Shown here: positions 20,006 to 30,488 of the stretch, one piece after another
Layout of the letters: every line of letters begins with the position of its first letter
How positions within the stretch are numbered: the first letter of the stretch is position 1
Position numbers and translations under genes: made by a program
The notes under the pieces: generated by a model
Databases searched by the model: none
What the model was told of the DNA's origin: nothing
What the model saw: the letters and a program-made list of their open reading frames with translations, nothing else
Assembly (NCBI GenBank): GCA_025916135.1
Contig: CP104793.1
Span: 2,914,001 to 2,978,000, forward strand
Reading direction: 5' to 3'
DNA: 64,000 nt
Origin: Rhodobacteraceae bacterium D3-12
Lineage (GTDB): Bacteria > Pseudomonadota > Alphaproteobacteria > Rhodobacterales > Rhodobacteraceae

Positions 20006-21394
20006 ATGGCAAGTTATGACGTGATCATCATCGGCGCAGGCCCCGGCGGCTATGTGTCCGCCATCCGCTGCGCGCAGTTGGGCCTTAAGACTGCAGTGGT
20101 CGAAGGCCGCGAGACGCTGGGCGGCACCTGTCTCAACATCGGCTGCATCCCGTCCAAGGCGATGCTGCATGCCACGCATATGCTGCATGAAGCCGAGCAT
20201 AATTTCGCTGACATGGGCCTCAAAGGGAAGTCGCCCTCGGTCGATTGGAAACAGATGCTCGCCTATAAGGATGACGTGGTTGGCCAAAACACCGGTGGCA
20301 TCGAATTCCTGTTCAAAAAGAACAAGATCGACTGGATCAAAGGCTGGGCCAGCATCCCCGAAGTGGGCAAGGTCAAGGTCGGCGACGACGTGCATGAGGC
20401 CAAGAACATCGTGGTCGCCTCCGGCTCTGAACCGGCCAGCATTCCGGGCGTTGAGATTGACGAGGACCGCATCGTCAGCTCGACCGGTGCGCTGACCCTG
20501 CCGAAAGTGCCCAAAAAGCTGGTCGTGATCGGCGCAGGCGTGATCGGGCTTGAGCTTGGCTCGGTTTATCAGCGGCTTGGCGCCGAGGTGACTGTTGTTG
20601 AATATATGGATGCGGTCTGTCCCGGTATGGACGCCGACGTACAGCGCACCTTCAAACGCATCCTTGAAAAACAGGGGCTGAACATCATCACAGGCGCTGC
20701 CGTGCAATCGGCCGAGGCGCTGAAATCCAAGGCCAAGGTCACCTATTCGCCCAAGAAGGGCGGCGATGACGTGACGATCGAGGCCGATTACGTTTTGGTC
20801 GCCACGGGCCGCAAACCCTATGCCGACGGGCTGGGGCTCGACGCGCTTGGCGTCGAGATGACGAAGCGCGGCCAGATCGCGACCGACGCGCAATGGGCCA
20901 CCAACGTCAAAGGCATCTATGCCATCGGTGATGTGACCGAAGGCCCGATGCTGGCCCATAAGGCCGAAGACGAAGGCATGGCCGTCGCCGAAGTGCTGGC
21001 CGGCAAGCATGGCCACGTGAATTATGGCGTGATCCCCGGCGTGGTCTATACCACCCCTGAGGTCGCCACCGTCGGTCAGACCGAGGCCGAGGTGAAAGAG
21101 CAAGGCATCAAGCCGAAAGTCGGCAAGTTCATGTTCATGGGCAATGCGCGGGCCAAGGCGGTGCATCAGGGCGAAGGCTTTGTGAAGCTGATCGTGCATC
21201 CAGAAACCGACCGCATTCTTGGCGCGGCGATCATCGGCCCGGCGGCAGGCGACATGATCCATGAGCTGTGCGTGGCGATGGAATTCGGCGCAAGCGCGCA
21301 GGACGTGGCGCTGACCTGTCACGCGCATCCGACCTACTCCGAGGCCGTGCGCGAAGCCGCTTTGGCCTGTGGTGACGGGCCGATCCACAGCTAA
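20006..21394 (+). CDS. lpdA: Dihydrolipoyl dehydrogenase (E3)
   Basis: FAD-dependent reoxidation of dihydrolipoyl groups for the 2-oxoglutarate (and possibly pyruvate) dehydrogenase complex. 462 residues: FAD-binding [15 protein letters not shown], redox disulfide C42/C47 in [16 protein letters not shown]-binding [20 protein letters not shown], the second FAD motif [14 protein letters not shown] and the catalytic CHAHPTYSE near the C-terminus. GGAGAG precedes the ATG. It ends the suc cluster and is followed 12 bp later by a protein of unknown function. Confidence 0.97.
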   Translation: MASYDVIIIGAGPGGYVSAIRCAQLGLKTAVVEGRETLGGTCLNIGCIPSKAMLHATHMLHEAEHNFADMGLKGKSPSVDWKQMLAYKDDVVGQNTGGIEFLFKKNKIDWIKGWASIPEVGKVKVGDDVHEAKNIVVASGSEPASIPGVEIDEDRIVSSTGALTLPKVPKKLVVIGAGVIGLELGSVYQRLGAEVTVVEYMDAVCPGMDADVQRTFKRILEKQGLNIITGAAVQSAEALKSKAKVTYSPKKGGDDVTIEADYVLVATGRKPYADGLGLDALGVEMTKRGQIATDAQWATNVKGIYAIGDVTEGPMLAHKAEDEGMAVAEVLAGKHGHVNYGVIPGVVYTTPEVATVGQTEAEVKEQGIKPKVGKFMFMGNARAKAVHQGEGFVKLIVHPETDRILGAAIIGPAAGDMIHELCVAMEFGASAQDVALTCHAHPTYSEAVREAALACGDGPIHS

Positions 21395-21406
21395 TGGGCT
21401 GGAGCC

Positions 21407-22018
21407 ATGAGCCAAAGCCGCATTGATCCCTCTGCGTTAGAGCCCGACCCCGGGCTCTTTCGCGATGCCAATTTCAAACTGGCGGTGATTGCGCGGCTGA
21501 TGGAGCGTGGCGGGTTGGAGTTCGGCCCCTACCCCGATTTTCTGCGCTGGCTCGAAGGGCCGCAATATGACTATGAAGCCCACGGCCATTTGCTGTCCGA
21601 AAAGGCGCGCGACTATTTCACCCGCTATCCGCTCAGCCCGCGCCAGCGCGGCCAGATCGAGGTGCTGGAGTTTGATGGCGGGCTTGATATCTATCCGTTC
21701 ATCTTTCCGTTCTGGAGCGGCGAGTCGGATGATTTCGATATCCGCTCGCTGGTCGATCTGCAGCTTTTGCCGAACCTGCGCCGCTTTGGCGCGTTTTCAA
21801 TGCTGCAAAGCGCCGACCTTGGCCCGGTAAAGGATCACCCGGCGCTGGAAGTGCTCACGCTCGGGCTGATCGGGCAAGAATGGGTGCGACTGTCGAGCCT
21901 GCTCACCCTGCCCCGGCTGACACATGTGACTGCGTTTCGACGTGATATCACAACCGCGCGCAACCGCCGTGTGCTTGCCACGCTCAAGTCGCGTGGCGTC
22001 ACCGTACAACTCCACTGA
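21407..22018 (+). CDS. Protein of unknown function with leucine-rich C-terminus (DUF6892-like?)
   Basis: A 203-residue soluble protein. The N-terminus (DPGLFRDANFKLAVIARLMERG) and the central LEFDGGLDIYPFIFPFWSGESDDFDI resemble proteins annotated DUF6892, though I am not sure of the number. The last 80 residues run in leucine-rich repeat style: LVDLQLLPNLRRFGAF, HPALEVLTLGLI, LLTLPRLTHVTAF. No catalytic motif is seen. It follows lpdA by 12 bp and faces a minus-strand oxidase gene across a set of inverted repeats. Confidence 0.65.
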   Translation: MSQSRIDPSALEPDPGLFRDANFKLAVIARLMERGGLEFGPYPDFLRWLEGPQYDYEAHGHLLSEKARDYFTRYPLSPRQRGQIEVLEFDGGLDIYPFIFPFWSGESDDFDIRSLVDLQLLPNLRRFGAFSMLQSADLGPVKDHPALEVLTLGLIGQEWVRLSSLLTLPRLTHVTAFRRDITTARNRRVLATLKSRGVTVQLH

Positions 22019-22044
22019 CGGGCTGCTTCTGTTGCAAAGGACGC

Positions 22045-22149
22045 GGAATTCGTCACGAATTCCGGCTGTTTTTTCGCCACGAAAAAAGCCAGGCGTGCCG
22101 CCCAAAAATCCTTCAAGGATTTTTATCCGAATTCTTTGAAAGAATTCGG
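22045..22149. terminator. Cluster of four consecutive inverted repeats between convergent genes
   Basis: Four stems lie back to back: GGAATTCG/CGAATTCC (22045-22063), GGC(TG)TTTTTTCG/CGAAAAAAGCC (22064-22090), AAAAATCCTT/AAGGATTTTT (22104-22124) and CCGAATTCTTT/AAAGAATTCGG (22127-22149). T runs occur on either strand in stems two and three. It sits between the stop of the 203-residue protein gene and the stop of the minus-strand oxidase gene, so bidirectional termination is the natural reading. Confidence 0.8.
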
Positions 22150-22153
22150 CGCC

Positions 22154-22756
22154 CTACCAGAGCGTTCTTTGTGCCCGCTCGGGGAAAGCCTCGTCAAACG
22201 CTGCGCCGTCGATCTCGCCCTTCGTCGCATCCTCAAGCAATTCACCCAGGCTTGGCACTTGATCGCTATCATCACGCGACCAGACGCCAGAGCGCAGAAG
22301 CGATTTCGGGCATTGCGGGTAAACCTCGCCAATGTCGATCACGATCACCGATGCCGGATGCTTGCCTTTTTGCTCGAACCGCTGGCGCAATCCTTCGTCA
22401 ACGCTCAAGAAGGCGGTGCCATTGACGCGCATCACCACGTTTTCCCCCGGCACAAGAAACATCACAGACACCCGCCCGTCACGCACGATGTTGCGCAACG
22501 TATCGAGCCGGTTATTGCCGCGCCAGTCGGGCATCAGCAGCGTTTTGGCGTTGAACACCTGCACCACCGGGCCGTTGTCGCCGCGCGGGCTGGCGTCGGT
22601 GCCCTCCTCGCTCACCGACGAGAGAATGCAAAACCGCGAGGCTTCGATCCATGTGGTATAAAGCGGCGTCAGCGCCGTGGTCACCTTGCGCGATGAGGCC
22701 TCGCTGACCTCGCCATAAAGCGCCTCGAGCGCTGCGATTGTCTCAATTTTCTGCAA
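22154..22756 (-). CDS. Pyridoxamine 5'-phosphate oxidase-like flavin-fold protein (MSMEG_1061 type)
   Basis: A 200-residue split-barrel flavoprotein. The stretch FCILSSVSEEGTDASPRGDNGPVVQV, LMPDWRGNNRLDTLRNI and VMFLVPGENVVMRVNGTAFLS are typical of the PPOX-like family TIGR04025 that binds FMN or F420-like cofactors; the substrate is unknown. The C-terminal PQCPKSLLRSGVWSRDD is also diagnostic. Its start overlaps the 3' end of plsC by 14 bp, so it is probably the last gene of the ftsE-ftsX-plsC run. Confidence 0.82.
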   Translation of the reverse strand: MQKIETIAALEALYGEVSEASSRKVTTALTPLYTTWIEASRFCILSSVSEEGTDASPRGDNGPVVQVFNAKTLLMPDWRGNNRLDTLRNIVRDGRVSVMFLVPGENVVMRVNGTAFLSVDEGLRQRFEQKGKHPASVIVIDIGEVYPQCPKSLLRSGVWSRDDSDQVPSLGELLEDATKGEIDGAAFDEAFPERAQRTLW

Positions 22757-23480
22757 TGAACCCGGCCTCTTCCATCAGTGCGTTAGAGCGCGCTTCGACC
22801 GAGGTTTCCAACTCGGCCATGAACTCTTTCTGCGTCATTGATCCCGGCGCGATGGGGTCCAGAAACTCGACCACCGCCAGCCCCGGTTTGCGCAGCATCG
22901 TGCCCTTGGGCCAGAACAGCCCCGCATTGGTCGCCGCCGGAACGCAAGGTTGCTGCAGCTGGTCCGACAGCGCATAGGTGCCAATTTTATAGGGCTTGTG
23001 CTGCCCCGGACGCACCCGCGTGCCTTGGGGGTAGATCACCAGCTGGCCCGCCATCGCCGCGCCCGACCGCACATCGGCCACCATCTTCTTGATCGCCTGT
23101 CCCCGCTTGCCGCGATTGACGGGCACACAGCCCAGCCGATAGGCATAAAGCCCGATAATCGGCGTCCACAACAGCTCGCGTTTCATGATGAATTTGGGGA
23201 TCGGCACCGCGTCAAAGATAACGAGAATATCAAGGAACGACTGGTGCTTGGCCGCGATCATCACCTCATCCGTTGGCACGTTGCCGCGCACTTCGGTGCG
23301 CAAGCCGATCAGCACCCGCGCCGTAAACAGCGCCCAGCGCGCATAAAGCTTGCAGGCCTGTCGCGCGCCAGCGCTCGACACCACCGCATAGGGCAGGAAA
23401 ACGATGCCGAGGATCAACATCATGACCGCGTTTTGCACCACATAAAGGATCGAGACAAACCAGCGCCACGCCAAAACCAT
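22743..23480 (-). CDS. plsC: 1-acyl-sn-glycerol-3-phosphate acyltransferase
   Basis: A 245-residue membrane-bound acyltransferase that makes phosphatidic acid from lysophosphatidic acid. The catalytic H-X4-D motif is KHQSFLD, the substrate-binding motif is IYPQGTRVRPG (usual EGTR, here QGTR) and FIMKRELLWTPIIG is block II. The N-terminal segment is a membrane anchor (FVSILYVVQNAVMMLILGIVFLPYAVV). Its ATG shares one base with the ftsX stop (TGATG). The Q for E change occurs in some family members and need not mean loss of activity. Confidence 0.93.
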   Translation of the reverse strand: MVLAWRWFVSILYVVQNAVMMLILGIVFLPYAVVSSAGARQACKLYARWALFTARVLIGLRTEVRGNVPTDEVMIAAKHQSFLDILVIFDAVPIPKFIMKRELLWTPIIGLYAYRLGCVPVNRGKRGQAIKKMVADVRSGAAMAGQLVIYPQGTRVRPGQHKPYKIGTYALSDQLQQPCVPAATNAGLFWPKGTMLRKPGLAVVEFLDPIAPGSMTQKEFMAELETSVEARSNALMEEAGFIAEN

Positions 23481-24383
23481 CAGCTGAGTCCTTTCAATGT
23501 TTTACGTGCCGCCGCACTCGTCGCGGCAAAGCCGACGACACCGGCAATCGGCGGAATGATCAACGGCCAAAGCCAATGCAGCCCCGACAGGCCAAGACCG
23601 GTCAAAAACCCGCCATCCCCCCGGCCGAGGGCAACAGCAGCATCGCCAGCATCCCCACCCCGGTGCCAAGCGCCGCGCCGCCAATCGCGCGCAGCGTGAA
23701 GCGGCGCACAAAGGCCTGCGCGATATAGGTATCACGCGCCCCGACAAGGCGCAGCACCGCAATAACCTGTGCATTCGCCGCCAGCGCCGCATTCGCCGCC
23801 AGCGTGATCATCGCCGCCATTACCGTAAAGATCAGCCCGATCGACAACCAGCCAAGCGCGCGCAACCGCGAGGCCGCGCTGACCAGCGGCTTGCGCCAAC
23901 GGGTGTGATCGTCGAGCACCGCGCCCGGCACCTCGGCCGCAAGCCGCAGGCGCAGGCCGGCGGCGTCATAGCCGCTCGTGTCCTCGATCACCTCGATCAA
24001 CTGCGGAATGGGCAGCGCATCAACCGGCACATCAGGGCCGAACCACGGCTCCAGCAACTTGCGCTGCTCCTCATCACTCAGCGCGCGAGACGAGGCGACA
24101 CCGGGCGTGGTTTCCAACACCCGCAACGCCGCATCGGTCTGGGCCTGCATCTGATCCGCCGGGGCCGAGATGCGCAACGTCGCCGAGCGGGCAAGCTCAT
24201 CCCCCACCGCGCCGCCAAGCGCCCCGAGGCCAGCGATAGAGCCAACGAAAAGACAGCGAGGAACGCCATCGCCGCCGCTGCAAACAACGTCAGCCGCGCG
24301 GTGAACCCGGTGGGCGGCACCACCCGGTCGGCCTGGGCGTCGCCCATGATCAGGTTGAGAATTTCCGAGGGATTAAACTTCAC
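23480..24383 (-). CDS. ftsX: Cell division protein FtsX, with two apparent frameshifts
   Basis: Permease-like partner of FtsE that activates septal peptidoglycan hydrolases. Three overlapping reading frames add up to one protein of about 301 residues. The first (from ATG 24383) holds the cytosolic N-terminus and helix TLFAAAAMAFLAVFSLALSL. The second (ELARSATLRISAPAD... to AMLLLPSAGG) holds the periplasmic domain and two helices. The third gives the last helix and TLKGLS. The breaks are at G-run 24201-24205 (five, six expected) and 23617-23622 (six, seven expected). Both are single-base losses in homopolymers. The start overlaps the end of ftsE and the stop overlaps plsC. Confidence 0.88.
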
Positions 24384-25056
24384 AAATCCGCCCCCGCAAA
24401 ATGCAATTGCCGGTTGGAAATGCGCAAAACCCGCGCCTGAACATGGCTTTTCGCCGCCCGGATCAACCCAAGGTCATGGGTCGCGATCATGATCGTCTTG
24501 CCCATCCGGTTCAGCTCGATCAGCAGGCGCAACAGGCGCTGCGACATCTCCCAATCGACGTTGCCGGTCGGCTCATCCGCCAGAATAACATCGGGCGACA
24601 TGATCACCGCCCGCGCCAGCGCGGCGCGTTGACGCTCGCCGCCTGACAGCTCGGGGGGCAGCGCGTCGGCTTTTTTCTGCAACCCGACCCAGCCGAGCAG
24701 CTCTTTCAAATTCGCCGTCTCATCCAGCGTTGCACGCCCCGCCACCGTCAGCGGCAGCGCGACGTTATCGGCCAGCGGCAGATGATCCAGAAACTGCACA
24801 TCCTGATGCACCACCCCGATCCGCCGCCGAGTCAGCGCCACATCATCGCGGCTCATCTGGCGGACATCGGTGTCAAACAAGCGGGCATGGCCCGATGTCG
24901 GGATCAACGCGCCATAGCAAAGTTTCAGGAAAGTCGTCTTGCCCGCGCCCGACGGGCCGGTCAGAAAATGAAACGATCCCGGTTGCAGCTCAAGCGACAC
25001 ACCGCTCAAAAGCTCCCCCCGCCATAGCTGTAGGCCGCGTTTTCCAGCTCGATCAA
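24380..25056 (-). CDS. ftsE: Cell division ATP-binding protein FtsE, with apparent frameshift near the N-terminus
   Basis: ABC ATPase that drives FtsX. It has Walker A GPSGAGKTT, Q-loop VVHQDVQFLDHLPL, signature LSGGERQR and Walker B VILADEPTGNVD. The frame that contains these begins only at SGVSLELQPG. Upstream, IELENAAYSYGGG is in another frame, and adding one G in the run at 25015-25020 joins them, giving about 225 residues. I place the start at TTG 25056, seven bases after GGGAGG; the in-frame ATGs at 25077 and 25074 are alternatives. The stop overlaps the ftsX start by four bases. Confidence 0.9.
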
Positions 25057-25225
25057 GGCTTGGCCTCCCGCCATCATTCGGTTCTTTCTTGCCTCAGAGG
25101 CGAAAAAGTTGCAATCCGCTGCCCAGTTTTGACGTGCAATTTCTTTGCGCTTTGCCAAAGATACGTTACAACATATGGTATAAAAGAGCGGGATCAGACC
25201 GCCAATCAGGCAAAATAGGTGCGAT

Positions 25226-26233
25226 ATGCGGTTGATCTGTCCGAATTGCGGGGCACAATACGAAGTTCCAGAAGATGTGATCCCCGATGGTGGGCGTGAC
25301 GTCCAATGCTCAAATTGCGGCGATACGTGGTTTCAAAAACACCCCAGTCAGGATCGCGAGCTTGCCGAAGAGCTGGATAATCCGCTCGACGATGCCCATT
25401 GGGACGATGGCAATGCTGCTCCAGCGGAGCCAGCGCCGGAACCAGAGCCCGCACCGGAGCCAGACCCTGCGCCCGAGCCGGAACTTGTGCCGGAGCCCGA
25501 GCCAGAACCCGCCGAAAACGTCGAGCCGCAAAACTATTTTGACGATACGCTCGATGATACACCCGACGATACGCTAGGTGATACCCTGGCAGACACCGAG
25601 GACGACGATTTTTTCAACGCCGCCCCCGCCGAACAGGCCCCCGCCCCGCGTGAGCTTGACGAAGAAGTCACCGGCATTCTGCGCGAGGAGGCCGAGCGTG
25701 AGCGGCAAGCGCGCGCGCTTGATACCGGAGGCAGTCTGGAAACCCAGCCCGACCTTGGCATCGACGAAGGTCTTGCCCCCGAAAGCCAGCGCGACCGCGA
25801 AGCCCGCGCCCGCATGGCCCGTATGCGTGGCCTGTCCCAAGAAGAAGCGCTTGGCGCGACGTCAGGGCTTGAGGCCAACGCCTCGCGCCGCGAACTTTTG
25901 CCGGACATCGAAGAGATCAACTCATCGCTGCGCAAAGACAGCGACCGCGTTGTCGCCGCCGAAGTTGACGCGCCTGTCACGCCCGCCGTTCAGGAACGCA
26001 AAGGGTTTTCGCGGGGGTTCCTTGCGATTGTGGTGATCTTTACGCTGCTCGTGCTGCTCTATGTCTATGCCGACACGCTGTCCGAGATGGTCCCGGCCCT
26101 AAGCGGTGTGCTTGATAGCTATGTCGACATGGTTAACAACCTGCGCGGCTGGCTCGACAGGCAGATGCTGGCGCTGATGGGCTGGCTTGACGGGCTGAGC
26201 GGTGACACTCCGGCGGCGGGTGGCGATAGCTAA
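25226..26233 (+). CDS. Zinc-ribbon membrane protein with acidic Pro-Glu linker
   Basis: A 335-residue protein of unknown function. Residues 1-35 (MRLICPNCGAQYEVPEDVIP...VQCSNCGDTWFQ) form a CxxC/CxxC zinc ribbon of the MJ0042 type. Residues 65-95 are Pro/Glu repeats (EPAPEPEPAPEP-like), and further acidic DDT repeats follow. A single transmembrane helix (FLAIVVIFTLLVLLYVY) lies near the C-terminus with a short periplasmic tail. Such proteins are common in alphaproteobacteria. The gene is divergent from ftsE. The linker DNA is repetitive and prone to length change. Confidence 0.8.
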   Translation: MRLICPNCGAQYEVPEDVIPDGGRDVQCSNCGDTWFQKHPSQDRELAEELDNPLDDAHWDDGNAAPAEPAPEPEPAPEPDPAPEPELVPEPEPEPAENVEPQNYFDDTLDDTPDDTLGDTLADTEDDDFFNAAPAEQAPAPRELDEEVTGILREEAERERQARALDTGGSLETQPDLGIDEGLAPESQRDREARARMARMRGLSQEEALGATSGLEANASRRELLPDIEEINSSLRKDSDRVVAAEVDAPVTPAVQERKGFSRGFLAIVVIFTLLVLLYVYADTLSEMVPALSGVLDSYVDMVNNLRGWLDRQMLALMGWLDGLSGDTPAAGGDS

Positions 26234-26381
26234 GCCGGTTGCGGTTTAAGTATCTCACCCTTGCCTGCGCCGCCGCCTCGCGGGGGCGGAGCGCTCCCTT
26301 CAGCAGATTAACCAAGAGCTACACGGCGGCCTAGTCAGCGGCCACTCGCACAGCGCTCGGTGATCCGACAAGGCGGCCGCC

Positions 26382-29058
26382 TCAAAACCGGTCCAGCAAC
26401 CGTTCGAGGTAATTGCGCTCGGGCTTGGGGCGCGATTGATCGCCGGTGCGGCGGCGGATTTCATCTAGCAGGTCACGGGCGCGGCGATAGACGTCTTCGC
26501 CTTGCAACATGTTCTGCTCTACCCCCGGCGCGCCGCGCATGTTGCGGCCCAGCGGGTCTTGCTGTTGGCCGCGACCGGCGAAATTCTCTGGCGTCTGGCC
26601 CTGTTGCCCCGGCTGGTTGCGCTGCCCTTGCTGGGCCAGCGCCTCGCCCAAGTTGCGCATGCCGTCGCGCAGCGCGTCCATCGCCTCGGCCTGTTTGTCG
26701 ATCGCTTCGGCAAGGTCCTTCTGGCGCAGCGCCTCTTCGGCGCCGTCCATCGCCTTGCCCGCACGATCCAGCGCATCGCGTGCCGCGTCGCCTTCGGGTG
26801 TTCCGGTGCCGGGCAGGCCGCGCTGCTGCGATTCCAGCTGACGGCGCAAGGCCTCCTGCCGGTCGGCCAGCGATTGTCCCAGATTGCCGGGCGTGCCATC
26901 GCCCGCCTGTCCACCGGGTTGGCCGGGTTGGCCCTCGCCGGGTTGGCCGGGCTGTCCGCTATCGCCTTGCCCCTGCCCGTTGCCCTGCCCCTCGTGGCTC
27001 TGGCCGCGGCCCTGCCCGCCCGAGCGCCCCTCGTTGCCTTGGCTTTCGCCGGCATTGGCGCCGGGGTTGAACTGTTCCTGCAGATCGCGGAACGCCTGAT
27101 CCGACAGGCCTTGCTGTTCGCGCAGCGTGTCACCCAACCCTTCCAGAGCCTGCTGACCGGGCGATTGCCCCTGTCCGCCCTGCCCTTCGGTGATGCGCAT
27201 GTTTTCCATCATCTGCTGGAATTCTTCCAGCGCCTGCTGTGCTTCGGCCATGCGGCCCTGTTCCATCAGGTCCCTGAATATGGTCCATCATGCGCTGCAA
27301 ATCCTGCTGCGTCATCTTGGTCGTATTCTTGTCCTGCTTGCCGTCGTTGGGCTTGTCCGTGCCGTCGCCGCGGTTCTTGCGCTCCTCGGCAAACTTGCGC
27401 TCAAGCTGGCGCATGTAATCATTCGTGGCGTCGCGCAATTCGTTCATCAATCGCGCGATTTCAGCGTCAGAGGCGCCGTTTTTCATCGCCTGATTGAGCC
27501 GCTCTTGCGCCTGTCGCATCCGCTCAAGCGCATCGGCGAGTGTGCCTTCTTCCAATTGCAGCGCCAGTTCCCAAAGCGCCTGTGCAATCTCGTCGCGGGT
27601 GTCGTCGGGCATGTCAAACCGGTTCGCCGCCTCAAGCCGCCGCAGGATAATCCGCAAGCGCAGGTAATCCGTCTCGCGTTTGAACACCCCGTCGGGGCGG
27701 TGCGACACCGCGCGGATCACCTGTGCAATCCGCCCGGCGTTGTCGCGGTTCCACAACAGATCACGGCGCAGTTCAATCACCGCCGCCGCCATCGGATCAA
27801 AGAAATGCCGCGCCGCGAGGGTCATCGCATGGGTCGGGCTTGCGCCTTCGTTACCGGCGGCATCCGTCGCCTTGAGCGTGACCTTGACCGGCAGGTTGGC
27901 CCATGGGTGCTCGCTGAAATTCTCGACCAGAACGTCTTGGAAATCATTGCGCCCGCGTGCGACGGGCAAGGGCAGATCGACGGTGATCATGTCACGCGGC
28001 TCTGGGTCAAGCACAAGCCCGTAGCGCCGCTCGATCGCGCCCAGATCAAGCGTGATCTCGGCGCGTCCCGACACGACCTCGTAATCATCGCTGGCGGCAA
28101 ACGGCATGGTGAAGGCGCCAATCGCGCTTGTCTCGGCGGGGCCGGTGGCGTCAATGACCGGCGCCGCGTCGGCGATCATCGCCACGTCCCAGCTGCGCCC
28201 GCCTTCGCCCTCAATGCTCAGCTTGCCTGAGCGTTCCAGCGTCAGATCATGGCTCATCGTGTCCGTGATTGCGGGGGGCTGGCCGGGTTGACCGGGTTTA
28301 CCGCCTGCGCCCGCCTCTGCTGTTTTCTCTGCTGGCGGCGGTGGCGGCGGCGTGGCCACATCCTGCACCAGCGTCAGCGCATCGGCGGGGCCGTAAAACC
28401 GCAGGGTGATCCGGCTGCCTGATGGCGCGTTCAAAACGTCGCCCTTCACGTCCGCCAGATATTGCACCGGCAAACCGGTATAGGACGGCGGTTCGATCCA
28501 GCCTTCCCAGCTTGGACCGGCCGCGGCGGCCACGGCTGCGCCGCCGCCGGGGGCCAGCTCCGTCACGCTCGCCACTTTCCAAAGCGAGCCGAACAGGAAC
28601 GCCACCGCCAGCGCCAGAACCGCCATAAAACGCAGCCCGAAAGGATCCCGGCCAGACACCCGCAGATCGGGCGCAACGGGGCGCGCCGCATCTGCCCGCG
28701 CGCGCATCCGCGCCTGATGAGCCGCCCAAACCGCACGCGATGCTTCGTCATCCGCGCCCAGCACCTGAGAATCAAGCATCGCCTGAATCGGTCGCCCTGG
28801 CATCGTTGCATCCAGCCGATGCAGCGCCTCGTCACGCGCCGGCCAGCGGAACGCCATCGCCCCACGCAGCGCAAACCAAAGCGTCGCACCAATGCCCAGC
28901 GCCCCGCACAACCACACCACCCAAAGCGGCACGCTGTCCTGAAGGCCCAGCATCAAAGCGGCCATAATGACGAATAAAACCGACCAAAGCGGCCAAAACG
29001 CCCGCGTCACCCGTTCGGCCACAAGCCCGAGCCGCGTCAGGCCAAGCGGCCAGCGCAA
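26382..29058 (-). CDS. DUF4175/TIGR02302 family large membrane protein, with apparent frameshift
   Basis: Family of unknown function, conserved in alphaproteobacteria. Two overlapping frames read together as about 891 residues. The first has two N-terminal helices (AFWPLWSVLFVIMAALML and VPLWVVWLCGALGIGATLWFAL), a third near residue 150 and a large periplasmic part to MMDHIQ. The second continues LMEQGRMAEAQQALEEFQQMMENMR and then a very Gly/Gln-rich region. An extra C in 27272-27274 explains the break (CAG-GAC-CTG expected). The start is doubtful: TTG 29058 begins the open frame, but ATG 29150 overlapping the lysA stop would fit if one G is missing in 29124-29127. Confidence 0.82.
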
Positions 29059-29140
29059 ACGGCTTAGTGCGGCATTGCGGGAGCGTGCGTCGATCGGCCT
29101 GCCTCCGGGGTTGAATGTGCCAGCCCCGGCGCGTCCTGCG

Positions 29141-30406
29141 TCAGAGCCATTGAGGGATGCTATCGCGTCCGAGCATGTCTTCCAAGGTGGGACGTGGCCG
29201 AATGACGGCGAATTGATCGCCGCGCACCAGAACTTCGGGGATCAGGGGGCGGGAATTGTATTCGCTCGACATCACCGCGCCATAGGCACCGGCGCTGCGA
29301 AACGCCACCAGATCGTCGTCTTTCAGAGCCGCCATATCGCGCGCCTTGGCAAAGGTATCGCCCGATTCACAGATCGGGCCGACGATGTCATAGCGCGCCG
29401 GTTCCACGCCCGCTGCGGGCTCGATCACGGGGATGATATCGTGATGCGCCTCATACATCGCCGGGCGGATCAGATCGTTCATCGCCGCGTCAAGGATCAG
29501 GAAATCGCGCCCCTCGCCTTCCTTCACATAGATGACCGAGCTGACCATGATCCCGGCGTTCCCGGCAACCAGCCGCCCCGGTTCAATCTCGATCTCACAG
29601 CCCAGATGTCCCAATGTTTCCTTGACCATAGCCCCATATTCCACGGGCAGCGGCGGCGCCTCGTTCGAGCGGGTATAAGGAATGCCAAGCCCGCCCCCAA
29701 GGTCGAGCCGCGTGATCGTATGGCCATCGCCGCGCAGCGTTTCGGTCAGCGCGGCCACCTTTTCATAGGCTTGGCGGAACGGTTCCAGATCGGTCAGCTG
29801 CGAGCCGATATGAACGTCGATCCCGACCACCTCCAAACCCTCCATCGCGGCGGCCTCGGCGTACACCGCGCGGGCCTTGGCGATGGGGATTCCGAATTTG
29901 TTCTCGCTCTTGCCGGTGGCGATCTTGGCGTGGGTCTTGGCGTCGACATCCGGGTTTACCCGCACGGTGATCGGCGCTTTCGTGCCCAATTCCAAGGCAA
30001 CCTTGTTGAGCACGGCCATTTCCGGCTCGGATTCGACGTTGAACTGGCGAATGCCGCCCTCCAGCGCCATGCGCATTTCATCCGCCGTCTTGCCCACGCC
30101 AGAGAACACGATTCTCTCGCCCGGCACCCCGGCGGCGCGCGCGCGGGCGTATTCCCCGCCCGACACCACGTCCATCCCCGCGCCAAGGTCGCCCAACAGC
30201 TTGAGGATGGCGATATTCGACGCCGCCTTGACCGCATAGCAAACCAGATGGTCGGTGCCTTCCAGCGCCTCGTCAAACAGCCGGAAGTGGCGTTCCAGAG
30301 TGGCGGCGGAATAGCAATAGAACGGCGTGCCCACCGCTGCCGCAATCTCGGCTACGGGGACGTCTTCGGCGAACAGAGCGCCATCGCGATAGAGAAAATG
30401 ATCCAT
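29141..30406 (-). CDS. lysA: Diaminopimelate decarboxylase
   Basis: PLP-dependent last step of lysine synthesis, meso-diaminopimelate to lysine. 421 residues, the standard length. The PLP lysine is K60 in CYAVKAAS; other motifs are VNPDVDAKTHAKIATG, GIDVHIGSQ, LGGGLGIPY, EPGRLVAGNAG and the partner-site GPICESGDTF. It lies downstream of argH and two small lipoprotein genes in the same orientation, an order common in Rhodobacterales, and upstream of the DUF4175 gene. Confidence 0.97.
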   Translation of the reverse strand: MDHFLYRDGALFAEDVPVAEIAAAVGTPFYCYSAATLERHFRLFDEALEGTDHLVCYAVKAASNIAILKLLGDLGAGMDVVSGGEYARARAAGVPGERIVFSGVGKTADEMRMALEGGIRQFNVESEPEMAVLNKVALELGTKAPITVRVNPDVDAKTHAKIATGKSENKFGIPIAKARAVYAEAAAMEGLEVVGIDVHIGSQLTDLEPFRQAYEKVAALTETLRGDGHTITRLDLGGGLGIPYTRSNEAPPLPVEYGAMVKETLGHLGCEIEIEPGRLVAGNAGIMVSSVIYVKEGEGRDFLILDAAMNDLIRPAMYEAHHDIIPVIEPAAGVEPARYDIVGPICESGDTFAKARDMAALKDDDLVAFRSAGAYGAVMSSEYNSRPLIPEVLVRGDQFAVIRPRPTLEDMLGRDSIPQWL

Positions 30407-30488
30407 ATGCGCGGGTTAGCGCCTTATCCGGCGCGTTGCAATTGGACTTGTGAGATCATGTGCAGTCTTGTGCAGTCTTGCGCCGCGA

